A stretch of 30,000 nt of DNA from Trachelipus rathkii (GCA_015478945.1 JABUQX010021064.1:12501-42500), one strand, 5' to 3'; shown: positions 11,342-21,834, numbered from the stretch's first letter. The notes: generated from the sequence alone by a model not told the origin. Made by a program: numbers and translations.

Positions 11342-11584
11342 TTAAGGTTGCCGAGCACCGCACCGCAACAGAGTAGGCCACTCACGACCCACCACACTAA
11401 AGTCATTTTGTCGCACCGCACCCCAGCACCGCATGCACCGGCATCGCATCTCTATATTTCATTTGCGCACCGGTTCGCATCGCATTGCACCACGCAAACG
11501 CAGCGCACTGCATCGGACCACTGAATTGTGTAACGCTACCGCACCGCACCGCACCACACGCACTCGATACGTCGGCCAACCCTA

Positions 11585-11585
<1 letters not shown>
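11342..11585. mobile_element. Short element with GCACC-type internal repeats
   Basis: Imperfect inverted ends, TTAAGGTTGCCGA at 11342 and TCGGCCAACCCTAA ending at 11585, enclose about 215 bases. These are rich in degenerate GCACC or CGCAC words, for example near 11355, 11415 and 11540. The same pentamer word forms the tips of the foldback element at 1 and 6616. (AT)n flanks both sides. No coding potential. Confidence 0.5.
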
Positions 11586-11621
<36 letters not shown>

Positions 11622-11706
11622 ATATATATATTATATAATATATATAATATATATATTATATATATATATATTATAATATATATATATATATACCGGTATA
11701 TATATT
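11586..11706. repeat. (AT)n microsatellite tract
   Basis: Alternating AT tract ending before the LINE remains. Confidence 0.9.
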
Positions 11707-11733
11707 AAATATTCCTAATATTACATAACAAAA

Positions 11734-13338
11734 TCATATCCTAAAAAGAATATTCAGTTCTTGGAAGAAAGAGAAAATAGAGTTACTGTCAAAGTGGGAG
11801 GATTCAGAAAAGATATAGGATAACTTTTTAGAAGGTGTTATGGACCATGAAGTAGGAAAATGACGAAAGCGAATGAGGTCCAGCTGGGGACAATCAATGA
11901 AGATATGGTGCAGAGTGCGGGTTATGACGACGGCAAAATTTACAGATGGGGGAGGGGGCCGTGACATATAGTGGTGTTGTGAGTGATATTGGTGTGGCTA
12001 ATGCAGAGGCGTGCAAGTATCACCTAGTGCAAGCGCTTCCGTCGGTGAGAGGAAGACCACTCAACAATGTTCGGCTTTACACTTCTAAAGCCGGCTACAC
12101 ACATCTGAAGTTCGTGTAAACCTCGAATCTTTGCTATTTTATAATCTATTAACATATATTTGTAAAAAATAATGTTAATATTGATACAAGCACTACACAT
12201 TTTCTTATATCAAGACTTTTTAAAACCTTATTAGGTTCGCAAATGAAAAAATTTACATTGAATTGTATGCACGTTTGACCTGTGTGATACGGGGATAATA
12301 AATGTTCGCCAAATACGCCAACTTTTTCCATAGCTTGTGGAAAAGATTTGTATATTTGGCCAACATATCCAATGAACAAAGATTTGCCACAAATAACCCC
12401 TACACAGATTGGGTCTTTGGCAAATGTTTGGACGAATCTCACATGTGTGTAGCCGGCCTTAGGTTCCCTCCACTCTGATAAGTTGCCCAGCATTCTTGCC
12501 AATAAGACCGGAAGCCTTATCGGAGAGCAGGATAATAAACATTTGACGGGAGGTGACCTTGTCGAGTGGCATCCTGGAGGTACCTAGAACAGCTTCGGAA
12601 AGAAGAGTTGGCCATTTTGGCCTCTTTATTAGCGATTTCATCGCAAGTTATCCCTACGTGAGAGAGGGTCCAACATAGTGTGATTTGTTTCTTACGAGAC
12701 TGGAGCATCCGAAGAAATTGCTGTACAGGGTGAAAAGCGAATCTAAATAAATGACATAAGAGTGATTTTGATTAAGGAATAGAATTCGAGACAGGGCAAT
12801 CATTATAGACATTAATTCTGTCGTAAAAATTAAAGCATGAGGGAGAAGAATATGGGAGAGATTGTAGTCAGGAAAGACAGCAGACGCATCCACACTGTCC
12901 ACTGTTTTAGAGCCATCATTAAACACTGGAGTAAATCCAATATGAACTGTGTAATGAGACAGAAATTGATGCATTTAACAAGTCAAAACGGTGGATAGAT
13001 TTAGGGAGAGAGGTCAGGAGATGGAAATAGGCAAGGTGTATATCCTTCATCATGCGAAAACGACAGCACCTTTTGCAAAGGGATGTTGAGGAAGTTAAGA
13101 ATGTTATAAAGTGTTTGCAAATGGCCAGTAAGGAGGATTCTGAGGTATCTCTCGCAGAATCGATGTTAGGGAAAATGGTAATGGGGTTTGAAAGCGAAGA
13201 TAACTTATACACATGATGTATTCCCTTCGAAGAGGGAACGGCATCACGTTGGATTCAACTTTAAGGCTCACCTGGGGGATGATTGGAAGGCTCCAGTGGG
13301 GAAACGGATCGTCTCGTTTTGGATGGGATCCAACAGGT
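11734..13338 (-). pseudogene. LINE (I/Jockey-like) C-terminal half: RT tail, RNase H and C-terminal domain
   Basis: On the minus strand, broken frames give, in order: LDPIQNETIRFPTGAF-type sequence at 13280-13335, and VESNVMPFPLRREYIM (about 13212-13260), which follows the RT domain in I/Jockey LINEs. Next comes an RNase H domain with FNDGSKT (first acidic residue), TTELMSIMIAL (Glu), YLDSLFTL (Asp) and SHVGITCDEIANKEAK (His region), spread over 12600-12930. The last part, 11734-11967, reads HHIFIDCPQLDLIRFRHFP and ends in FSFFQELNIL, the usual C-terminus after the zinc-knuckle. The knuckle itself is damaged. A MITE at 12086-12461 splits the frame. The RT core with its YxDD box is absent. It is a dead fragment. 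Confidence 0.75.
12086..12461. mobile_element. MITE inserted in the LINE, with TIRs of about 35 bp
   Basis: TAAAGCCGGCTACACACAT at 12086 and its near-reverse complement ATGTGTGTAGCCGGCCTTA ending at 12461 bracket 376 bases. These separate two parts of one LINE reading frame. The TIR similarity extends inward to about 35 bases (GAAGTTCGTGTAAAC against GTTTGGACGAATCTC). Possible TAA/TTA duplications at the edges would suit a PIF/Harbinger-type element, but they are not identical, so the family is uncertain. A 117-codon ORF across one boundary is chimeric and not a gene. Confidence 0.7.
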
Positions 13339-13544
13339 ACCACACTCAATAAACAAATTCCCCTGTAGTTCCGGCAGTTCCCCTTATCTCCCTTCCTCTT
13401 ATACAAGGTTATTATTACTGCCTTCTTCCAATCCTTATGCAGTCAATCACAGTCTCACCTCCATTCTTGATCATTTCACCAGATTCATCAAAACCAGGTG
13501 ATTTACATTTTTTCAACTTTTTCACTCTACTTATTACCATATCT

Positions 13545-13548
<4 letters not shown>
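13339..13548 (-). pseudogene. Fragment of a second LINE: reverse transcriptase fingers
   Basis: The minus strand reads VKKLKKCKSPGFDESGEMI, then GGETVIDC, and in another frame LYKRKGDKGNCRNYRGICLL. This is the N-terminal (fingers) part of a LINE RT, in which KG(D/S)...NYRGI is highly conserved. Part of the stretch between the two blocks is missing. It ends abruptly at about 13338, where the I/Jockey-type C-terminal part begins without the RT palm. The upstream side runs into (AT)n at 13549, so it is truncated on both sides. The clade is uncertain. Confidence 0.7.
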
Positions 13549-13575
<27 letters not shown>

Positions 13576-13738
13576 GTATATATATATATATAATATATAT
13601 ATATAATATATATATTTATTTATATATATATAATATATATATATTATTATATATATATATATAATTATATATTAATATATTCTATATATTATTATATCTT
13701 ATATATATTATTATATATATATATATATATATATATTA
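13549..13738. repeat. (AT)n microsatellite tract
   Basis: Alternating AT tract. The following 13739-14085 is AT-rich, with no gene or repeat that I can name. Confidence 0.95.
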
Positions 13739-14085
13739 TGTGTATTTTTTTAAGGTAATAGGAAAAATTGAATTTAGTTTTGATTTTGTTTATACGAAAA
13801 GTATATAAAAATTTAAAGGAATAAATTTATTTATTAAGTTATTTATAAGTTTTGAGAGTATCTGAACTGATACTCATATCAAGAAAAAGAATTAAAAGTC
13901 AACTGCTGACCTTCTGATTAAAATAAAACACATCCACACCATTTTTTCTCTTTTTTTGACTTTCAATTTTTAACTGTACTTTCTTACTGGATATTTTGTT
14001 TTGGACCTTCCATATTATAAAAGGTAGGCAAATTTGTATTCTTCTTGTTCACTAAAATTTAATCTTTAATTTTTGTGGGCATTAA

Positions 14086-14219
14086 TTTATATATTATATA
14101 TATATATATTTATATTCATATATATACTATAAATATATTATATATATATATTAATATATTATTATATATATAATATTATTATATATATATTTATATATAT
14201 TTATATATATATATATATG
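14086..14219. repeat. (AT)n tract at the 5' edge of the LTR element
   Basis: Alternating AT running directly into the 5' LTR. It appears to replace the first 30 bases of that LTR. Confidence 0.9.
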
Positions 14220-14220
14220 T

Positions 14221-14704
14221 TGTACCGAAATCGTTCATAGTATAAAATTTATAAAGGATATATGTAAGTGCTTTACCCGATTTCTGGTACCAGCTGTAAG
14301 AAACTCTGTAGCAAACAAAGTTCTGTTTCCAAAACATAACATGCTTCTTTCTTTGTTGTAATATTTCAAGGTTCCACTTACCGAGGTGGCTCTGAGTCTC
14401 AACGGCTCATATTGACTGCATTTGTTTCGTTAGAAAAACGTTGATCACACAGAAACATCGTTACGCGTTCTTGGTGGCAAAATTGATACTGTAATGGTTA
14501 TAAAATTGAAAGTATTTTAAAAGCAATTAAATTTTTTGAACGATTTAAATCTTAATGTGTTTTCATGTAAAATAGTCATTAAAAAATAATTAATAGAAAT
14601 AAATAAGGAACGTTTCACTATTCCAAAACTATTTTTTTATTTGCTATATGAAGGTGATCTCTTAAATAGGACCAATTAAGCTTATAGAGATCAGTCCTTT
14701 GTCA
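14221..14704 (+). repeat. 5' LTR
   Basis: Direct repeat of 20245-20699. Shared blocks include TGTACCGAAATCGTT, GATTTCTGGTAC, AGCTGTAAGAAACTC, AAAATTGATACTGTAATG, ATTCCAAAACTATTTT and GGTGATCTCTTAAATAGG. It ends with TTTGTCA. The first 30 bases seen in the 3' LTR are missing here. Confidence 0.85.
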
Positions 14705-14710
14705 TAGTTT

Positions 14711-14728
14711 TGGTGGACCCAGGTACAG
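14711..14728 (+). other. Possible primer binding site
   Basis: TGGTGGACCCAGGTACAG begins a few bases after the 5' LTR. A TGG start at this point fits pairing with a tRNA 3' CCA. The tRNA is not identified. Confidence 0.4.
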
Positions 14729-15039
14729 TGACAAAAAAAACAACTTTCTGATCTAGGGGGCACACTAAACAAAGGAAAAAAAAGTGGTGGATTGTGAAAG
14801 TGAAAGTGCCAATAAACAAATATAGTGCTAAGTGAATTGTCGCATAAACTGAAAAAAAACAATTAAAAAAAGTCTTAGTGCGTTTGGTCAATAGCTCTCA
14901 TAAACTTTATTACATAAGGAATAGCGTGAAGAATCCGTTATTTTAAAAGTCGCTATTCTTGTGAAAAAGAGCTCCATTTTCAAATAATATCACCGGCAAA
15001 AAAAAAAAGATTAAAGAAACGGGCAGAAGGGACTTTAAG

Positions 15040-16220
15040 ATGCCCAGCCATAAAAAAAGATCTCCCCGATTTAAGACCGGGAGGGGTAGGGGAAAGTCAA
15101 GTACTGCATCAAGCATCTGAAAAAACTTCGAACGTTTCCCCCTCTTCCCCCAAATCTCCAACGAAGAGAAGAAAATTCAAATTCGGAGGAGGAGGAGTCA
15201 GACCTAACATACTACCGCTACGGAGCAGATCTGTTCTCCACAGTCTCCCCCGTTGGGGGGGACTCCAAGACGCAGTTCCTGCCCCTAGTTGGCGCCATTC
15301 CAAAGTTAGATTTGGTAATATATGTTGGTTACACACAAGATTCCCGTTTTTCAAATTAATGGAAGTGGATAGATCCAAAAGAACGCGTATAGAATATTGG
15401 GCATTCCGTCCTTCCCCATGATATCGTAGCGACCATAAATTTCCATTGGGGGAGATTGCTTTCAAAAGCTAATTGCCTCGATCGAGGAAGCTTACGCTCC
15501 CAACCTGAGAAGTCAAATTAGTGAAATTTTCAAACAAGGAAGAAAAAAAGAAGAACTTCTTCAGTTTACTTGGAAAGAGTTCGTGATGTTTGGGAAGAAT
15601 AGGATTCCGATCTGCTTAGCTGGAAAACAGTGCGCTTTTCGTTCATGAATTGGCTTTATTATGAGCTTCCTCCGATACAAGAGGAGCTTAATGACTCTTG
15701 GCCTGAGATGGTCTTTGAAAATTACAAAAGTAGCAGATAATTTATATAAGAACTTTTATAGGAACGACTACGAAACCCCCCATGAGCGAAGGGGGAGAGA
15801 ATATTGGGGGCGGTAAATCATCTTCAAGGAGAACATTTACCGACCCAAGAGAGAGGATCATATGAGGAGAGTCGAAATACAAACGATAACAACAACCACC
15901 CGGTTTCAGAAGAGGCTAAAGTAAATAAAGAGTTCTTTCGAGAGATGAAAGGACTTCTTAAGTCTCTCACAAAGGTCGCCGGTAAGCTGAGTGAAGCCGC
16001 GGCCAAACCGACTCGAACAGAAGAACTGCCATCATCTCAAAATAGAAGAAATGCTCCTAGAGAACGTAAACAAGGCAACACTGGTAAGCGCTGAGTTGCT
16101 GGGTGAATTATGTAAGCCCCACTCTAGATTCCTACATGGAAGCTACACAGGTCATTCGGAATTTTGTCCCATGTATTCCTTGGTATACCCGTCAGCAAGA
16201 GAAAGTCGTCAGTAATGAGT
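15040..16220 (+). pseudogene. gag-like region of the LTR retrotransposon
   Basis: An ATG at 15040 opens MPSHKKRSPRFKTGRGRGK, a basic N-terminus. The frame then shifts near 15115 and continues as a Lys/Arg-rich then Trp-containing stretch to about 15420. From 15482 it reads IEEAYAPNLRSQISEIFKQG, and from about 15648 WLYYELPPIQEELNDSW. At 15804-16094 there is an open stretch of 96 codons with a likely coiled segment (EFFREMKGLLKSLTKVAGKL). I assign it to gag by position between primer site and pol and by its basic, helical character. No zinc knuckle is visible. At least four frameshifts or stops break it. Confidence 0.55.
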
Positions 16221-17340
16221 AAAACCCCCAAAGGAGGCAGGGAAACGCATCCCCCCTCGCACAGGAGTTAAGGGGGGGAGGTAAATATTTTAGATGAAAA
16301 TGATCGTATTTTTAATTATGGGGATTTTGCAGTATTAATTAATTTGCACATGCGTCTAATAGGTTTAATAATAATATTAAATATGATTATAATAGATATG
16401 TTTGGTATTCTAATGGGTATGATAATAATATAATAATAGATATGTTAGTTTGAGTAATTTTAAGAGTAATGAGCGAAGTGCTCACCGGCAATGTATAACA
16501 GGAGGTTCTCCTCCCTTACAAACGAGGTCTGAGTTCCGAATATTTGATGAGAGGTATCGATATACCCATACGATACCACGTTGGGCCTGACTGACGCATC
16601 CCAGATTGTTAACGAACGGATGCTCCACAGGAGCATTCCGGTCATAAATAATATGGTCTGTATTAATATGTAGAGATTATAAACTTTATCTATTATCGGA
16701 TTAGAAATATCAAAAAGTCTTCATTTTAATTTTGGTAGTGAGATCAATTTACTCCCTATGGAAGGAGAAAATATATATCGAATTATTGGTCAAATTAAAG
16801 CAGCCAATGATACCGTAATTGACGTATACTCACGCGAATTGTTACATTGGATTTTGGTTTAAAGAGATTTAATGATGTAGAATTTTTTACAAACTCAATC
16901 GCCACATTTGCATATTAGGAATGCCATTTTTAAAAAAAATTTCGTTTAATATTAATTTTGAAACAGATATGTTAACTGATACTCAGAGCAAGGAATGTAT
17001 AAATCTGTGTGATAAAACAATTTGTAGAGATAAGGCTTTTATTCATACTCTCTCTCAATTTTCTTCTTCTGTAGCTCATAATGAACTTTTTAATGATATA
17101 CCTATATTTAATATCTGGTATTTGAATTTAAACATTTATTTATAAATGCATATTTACCGGAAAATTTTAAGGTTCGTGAGAAGCAACTTAAGGCTTGGGA
17201 CGACCTATTCAAAGAATTTGGGGGAGGGGAGAGCGCTGAGTCGAAACTTGGGAATAGAAATGGGGGGGATACTTGTGTTCTGAGGGTGGGAGAGGAGACT
17301 CGATTCCAATGCTCATTTTGAACGGAATTAGTTCACTTTT
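16221..17340 (+). other. Degraded gag-pol junction of the LTR element
   Basis: No continuous frame. Around 16732-16800 the plus strand reads FNFGSEINLLPMEGENIY. The position, and the GSEI...LLP pattern, suggest the remains of an aspartic protease whose D-T-G catalytic triad is lost. A 74-codon open stretch at 16921-17145 has no domain I recognise. Confidence 0.3.
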
Positions 17341-17354
17341 TCCTTATAAAACTA

Positions 17355-18110
17355 ATATAAGCGTAGTTCCAATGAAACCTCGTCGTATTCCTCATAAATT
17401 ATTCGAACAAACAAGGGGAGCTATTAAATTCTAGTAAGGGAAGTCTTAACGAGAGACCATCTCAATGGAGGTTTTCTTATCAGCGTTTTTTAGAAAAAGT
17501 GGGGGATGGGGTACGAATTCGTAATGTGATTTTAGAAGCCTTATTCCGTGCAAAAAATGATGTATTTGCTATGCCGAATATAAATGATATATTTTAGTGG
17601 GCTTCATGGGACAAAGGTATTAAGTAAACTTGACGTCACGAACGCGTAATATCTTCTGCTTTGCCAGAAGCCGATCACATTATTTTTACTATTAGTCAAT
17701 GATCGGCAAATTTTTTTCTTTTAGCCAATTTACCGATGGGAATTTTAAAAATTCGGAGTATCGTGTTTTCATGAGATTTTTTAACTATATTATTTCAACG
17801 GCAATTCCGTGGTACAACATTGTATTTAGAGATATTTTGAATAGGGACCAAAAGATTTATTTGTTAAATGGTGGTATTTAAACAAGATTTGAAATAGTTA
17901 ACTTTTTAAAATTTGTTTAATATACCAAATGCGAATTTGGGGGTAAAAAGGTTAAGTTATTTTTGTTTTGACTTGACGGAAGAAGGGCTTGCCATTATCT
18001 GAAAAAGTTAAGGAAATAATTAATGTTCCTCGCCCTTTAACCATAAAAGAATGCGTCTCGTTTGTTGGCGATATTTATTTTAACCGCCAAAATTGTAGTA
18101 CGTGTTTTTT
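17355..18110 (+). pseudogene. Ty3/gypsy reverse transcriptase, broken
   Basis: Alternating frames give recognisable RT blocks. NISVVPMKPRRIPHKLFEQT (about 17355) is the entry to the fingers. LNERPSQWRFSYQ and KNDVFAMPNINDIF (about 17450-17595) are the RT fingers and early palm. VLSKLDVTN (about 17618-17645) is motif A with the first catalytic Asp. A motif B region follows, then IVFRDILNRDQK near 17820 where the YxDD box should be. From about 17970, LSEKVKEIINVPRPLTIKEC and VSFVGDIYF form the connection to RNase H. The YxDD box is damaged, so the enzyme would be dead even without the frameshifts. Confidence 0.8.
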
Positions 18111-18169
18111 AAAAATCTAAAGGTTTGCCTTTGTATATTATTAAAGGGAAAAAATAGCTCTAATAAAAA

Positions 18170-18660
18170 AACCACGTGGTCTCCGAGGCTGAGAAGTCTT
18201 TTGTAGATATAAAACAAGCGGATTGTCAGTCAATCGTATCGTGCCTTACGGCATCAGGTTCCCAGCGTCGTGTGCCTCTCAAGTTGCTATTTTATGTAAA
18301 TGTGAACGCTTTATAATACGGTAATTACTGTCTGACGATGAGAATGGGGACCCTTTTGCGTTTTTATAGTGGTTTTTAATACAACACGAACAACGATTTT
18401 TTTGCAGTAAATAAGCTTTTTATTGTGGGGCTTAACGAAATTTATTAAGAAATTGGGTCAATTTTAGCGGGAAAGCATGTGCGTATCTGTACGTGTTTAG
18501 GGCGTTTTGTATATAAAATAAATCATGCTAATGATGTACAAAATTATAATGCGAGGGAATTGACGGGAATCGCTTTTTGAGTACTTTTAATATCACGATG
18601 GAGTTAATTACCGAAAATCAAAATGCGTTAATTAAAATATTTACTTGCGAATAATATTGC
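18170..18660 (+). pseudogene. RNase H domain of the Ty3/gypsy pol, broken
   Basis: After SEAEKSFVDIKQA (about 18185), the plus strand gives SQRRVPLKLLFYVNV, FYSGF, then FFAVNKLFIVGLNE and ILAGKHVRICTC (about 18360-18500), and HANDVQNYNAREL-GIAF and FNITMELITENQNALIKIF (about 18525-18645). The order and spacing match gypsy RNase H, where the Glu of the AVN(R)EL segment and the TD of the HVRIYTD-type segment are catalytic. Here the first is K-L and the second is C-T-C, so key residues are lost. Confidence 0.65.
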
Positions 18661-18838
18661 CCAAGATGAGGTAGGAGAAGATGGGGTCAAATAGTGTAGT
18701 TTCTGGCCTCGCACCGATTTCACAACGGCATGAGCAATCAGCTGGGGCCTCCTTATAGACTGAGATAGGTGCTATTAACTTCGGTTAATGAATGAAACGC
18801 GCCGATAGATTTTCTGTTAGAAATGAAAGGCAGCAGTC

Positions 18839-19890
18839 GTGCTGAAGGGCCAACTGGGAATTTGCAAAATATTTAGTACCCGTTTGATAAAAATGCAAAA
18901 ATATTTTCTCATTTCAAACGAGATTTGGACTTTGAGAAAATTAGACAGCACCAACAGTCAGATAAATACCTTAGTGACGATGGCGAAGAGAGAGAAAACA
19001 ACTTTGAAGTTATTAAGACAGAAATTCTTTTATAGACAAAAGAGAATAGAATTAGTGTCCGATATTCTTTAAACTATTCGCGCGTTTTTGGGCCGGAAAA
19101 GAGTGTGCAGAACGTAATCAGCGAATACCATAATAAAGGACATTTGGGTGTGAATAAAACCCTCCTGAGCATAAAAAATGAATTTGTGTTTCAGCACATG
19201 CATAAAAAAATAAAACAGTTTGTCCGCACGTGCTCAGCATGTCAGAAAAATAAAACAGTACCAGGTATAAGTCCTGATTACTGTGTTTTTAAAGAAGTAA
19301 CGAAGAAGTTTCAAGCCGTTCATGTTGACATACTTAAGTTACCTAATGCGAGGGGGTACAAATACCTACTTACGTTAATTGACCGCTACAGTAAGTACTT
19401 GTTCGCTGTGCCTCTCAAAGAAATAAATTCTGGAGAAATATTGAATGCATTCATTCACGAGCTATTTCCGTTCTGAGGAACTCCTCAGGTAATTATTTCG
19501 GATTTAGGTGCGAATTTCACTAGCCGCCTGTTCGAGGAAGTCTGCCGGGCCGTGGGAATGGAGCACCGGACGACGTGTAGCTCAAATCCTAGGTGTAATG
19601 GCCTCCTGGAGGTAAATCATAAGAATTTGCTGGCTTGTCTGAGATGTATGTTGCAAGAGCATGATTTAATACCTAGTGGATTAGTTGATCCTGCTTCAGA
19701 GACGTCCCCTATAGAATATAATGCATATGTTAAAAAGCTAGCCGCCCTTTTGGTGCAGCCGCTTGGCTCCACACACAATTTATAAATCGCAACGTTTCTT
19801 GTGCTTAAAGGGTTAATGAGGCAAAATTTGTTCGTGGTGCGGCAGAATAAGTTTAATGTCGGCAAACTAGCTCCCCGGCTATGTCGGCCC
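18839..19890 (+). pseudogene. Integrase of the Ty3/gypsy element: linker, zinc finger, DDE core and GPY/F-like tail
   Basis: The pol linker (HFKRDLDFEKIRQHQQSDKY near 18910) leads into an integrase. The HHCC zinc finger is in the open stretch 19105-19476 (HNKGHLGV ... CSACQKNK). The core shows the first Asp in FQAVHVDIL, then YLLTLIDRYSKYLFAVPL. After a stop at 19474 comes the second Asp in IISDLGANFTSRLFEEV (about 19492), and the Glu in CNGLLEVNHKNLLACL. All three catalytic residues are still present. After the core, SPIEYNAYVKKLAALL and, in another frame, a FKEVIKLINRTYLIKK stretch (about 19894-19940) resemble the C-terminal GPY/F-type region. It is the best preserved domain of the element, with one in-frame stop in the core. 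Confidence 0.85.
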
Positions 19891-20204
19891 TTTTAAAGAA
19901 GTTATAAAATTAATAAACAGAACGTACTTATCAAAAAAAACAATCATTTAGAAAAATTAAAGAAACGTTCGCATATATTATAACTTAGTAGATTTAGAAA
20001 GATAAAATAACACTTAAAAAAATAAAATAAAAAAAATAAATAAAATAAAATACTAATCCGTTTTCTTTCAGATGGTAAAAACGCCTAAAGTAAAGGTGTT
20101 ACATAAAAATGAAGAGTTGCCTCCAGTAGGAGAGCTATTATTTTAGGTGAAAATTATTGTTTTAGCCTCTGTCTCCTCTATCCTAAACTTTTTTAAAAAA
20201 TTGT

Positions 20205-20214
20205 CAGAAGGGGG
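20205..20214 (+). other. Polypurine tract before the 3' LTR
   Basis: CAGAAGGGG lies directly before TGTTAC. This is the usual position of the plus-strand primer and supports 20215 as the LTR start. Confidence 0.6.
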
Positions 20215-20699
20215 TGTTACAGGCAATTTTTAAGATAACCATTATGTACCGAAATCGTTACATAGTATAAATTTATAAAGGATATATGTAAAGTGCTACC
20301 CAGATTTCTGGTACACAGCTGTAAGAAACTCTTGTACAAAAAAGTCTGTTATCCAACATAACTGCTTCTTTTTGATTGTAATATTATCAAGGTCGAGGTG
20401 GCTCTGGCTCTAAACGGCTATGCCAATGGGTGAGTCAGTTAGAAAATATAAGATGGAGAGCCACAATTCTTGACTCTCTCGGTCCTAAAATTGATACTGT
20501 AATGATAAATTGAAAAGTATTTTTAAAAGCAATTAATTTGCAGTGAAATTCTTAATGTGTGTTCATGTAAATAGTCATTATAAAATTAATAAGAAATAAA
20601 TAAAATTAGTTTCTCTATTCCAAAACTATTTTATTATTTGCTATATCAGGGTGATCTCTTAAATAGGGCAATTCGCATTATAGAGTAGTCTTTGGTTCA
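20215..20699 (+). repeat. 3' LTR
   Basis: Begins TGTTACAGG right after the polypurine tract and ends TTTGGTTCA. From 20245 on it repeats the 5' LTR with numerous indels. It abuts (AT)n at 20701. Confidence 0.8.
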
Positions 20700-20938
20700 C
20701 ATATATATATATATTAATATACTATATATTATATTATTATATATATCTATATATATTATATATATATATATTATATATTATATATATATATATATTATTA
20801 TTTATACTTATATATATCTATATATATGATATATGTATATAATATATCTATATATATATATATAATATTATATTATATATATATATATTATATATATATA
20901 TATATGATATTTATATATATATTATATACTATAGTTAT
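20700..20938. repeat. (AT)n microsatellite tract
   Basis: Alternating AT between the 3' LTR and the snapback MITE. Confidence 0.95.
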
Positions 20939-20943
20939 ACAGA

Positions 20944-21093
20944 TGCTTAAACGCGGTTCTTTTTAATTTAATAGAGGTGTTTAATCCTTTGGTGTGATTT
21001 GATTTTTTATAGGTATAAGTTTTATACCTTATAAAAAATCAAATCAACCAAGGGATTAACATCTCTATAAATTTAAAAACCTGCGTTTAAGCA
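20944..21093. mobile_element. Near-perfect 150-bp snapback MITE
   Basis: TGCTTAAACGCGG at 20944 pairs with CCTGCGTTTAAGCA ending at 21093. Pairing continues almost without interruption to a 2-base centre near 21018, giving arms of about 74 bases. The inner part GATTTTTTATAGGTATAA pairs with TTATACCTTATAAAAAATC. No ORF. The high arm identity suggests a recent origin compared with the other elements here. Both flanks are (AT)n. Confidence 0.85.
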
Positions 21094-21099
21094 GTAATA

Positions 21100-21165
21100 T
21101 AAGTAATATATATATTATAATATATATATATATATATTATATATATATACTATATATATATTATA

Positions 21166-21205
<40 letters not shown>

Positions 21206-21212
21206 ATACAGT
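21100..21212. repeat. (AT)n microsatellite tract
   Basis: Alternating AT tract. Confidence 0.95.
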
Positions 21213-21437
21213 ATAGTAATAGTGAACGAGTTTTGAGGCCTAATTTAAGAAGATGCTAGTTCTACCTGAAAGGGGAAAAACCCTACCTGAGAGTGTTTTA
21301 ACTCGAGGACGCGTCGGAAATCATTGAGCTGAGAAATGGTTTTCTGAAGTGTCTAGGGTTGAGTTTTTCGGGCAGAAGAAGAGATGCTGGACCAACTGGA
21401 CAGGGCGAAGCCTTCAATGGGAGTTGTTATAGATTCA
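21213..21437. other. Unassigned single-copy-like island
   Basis: About 225 bases of normal composition between two (AT)n tracts. I see no long inverted repeat and no domain in any frame. It may be another small element or original DNA left between expansions. Confidence 0.3.
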
Positions 21438-21614
21438 TATATATATAATATTATATATATATATATATATAATATATAATATATATATATATATATTATA
21501 GTATTATATATATATTATTATTATATACTATATTATATTTATTTATTATTATATTATATTATATATATTATAATATTATATTTCTTATATATATATATAT
21601 TTATTATATATATG

Positions 21615-21689
<75 letters not shown>

Positions 21690-21743
21690 AATATATAATA
21701 TATATATTATCATATATATCTATATATATATATTATTATATAT

Positions 21744-21775
<32 letters not shown>

Positions 21776-21787
21776 TATTATATATAT

Positions 21788-21834
<47 letters not shown>

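Larger units (their letters stand above)
14221..20699 (+). mobile_element. Ty3/gypsy LTR retrotransposon, near full length, defective
   Basis: Two direct repeats (14221-14704 and 20215-20699) flank 5.5 kb. The internal part holds, in plus-strand order, a possible primer site, a basic gag-like region, RT, RNase H and an HHCC/DDE integrase. RT and RNase H before integrase is the Ty3/gypsy order. None of the domains lies in one continuous frame; frameshifts and stops occur every 50-300 bases. The two LTRs differ by many indels and substitutions, which suggests an old insertion unless assembly errors account for part of it. Both ends lie in (AT)n, so the target duplication cannot be read. Confidence 0.85.

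Noticed and set aside
12149..12502. Minus-strand ORF of 117 codons.
   Set aside because: It begins in the LINE and runs through the inserted MITE, so it is a chimera across an insertion edge.
15109..15465. Minus-strand ORF of 118 codons in the gypsy element.
   Set aside because: The plus strand here carries the basic gag-like frame in the right place after the primer site. The minus ORF has no domain.
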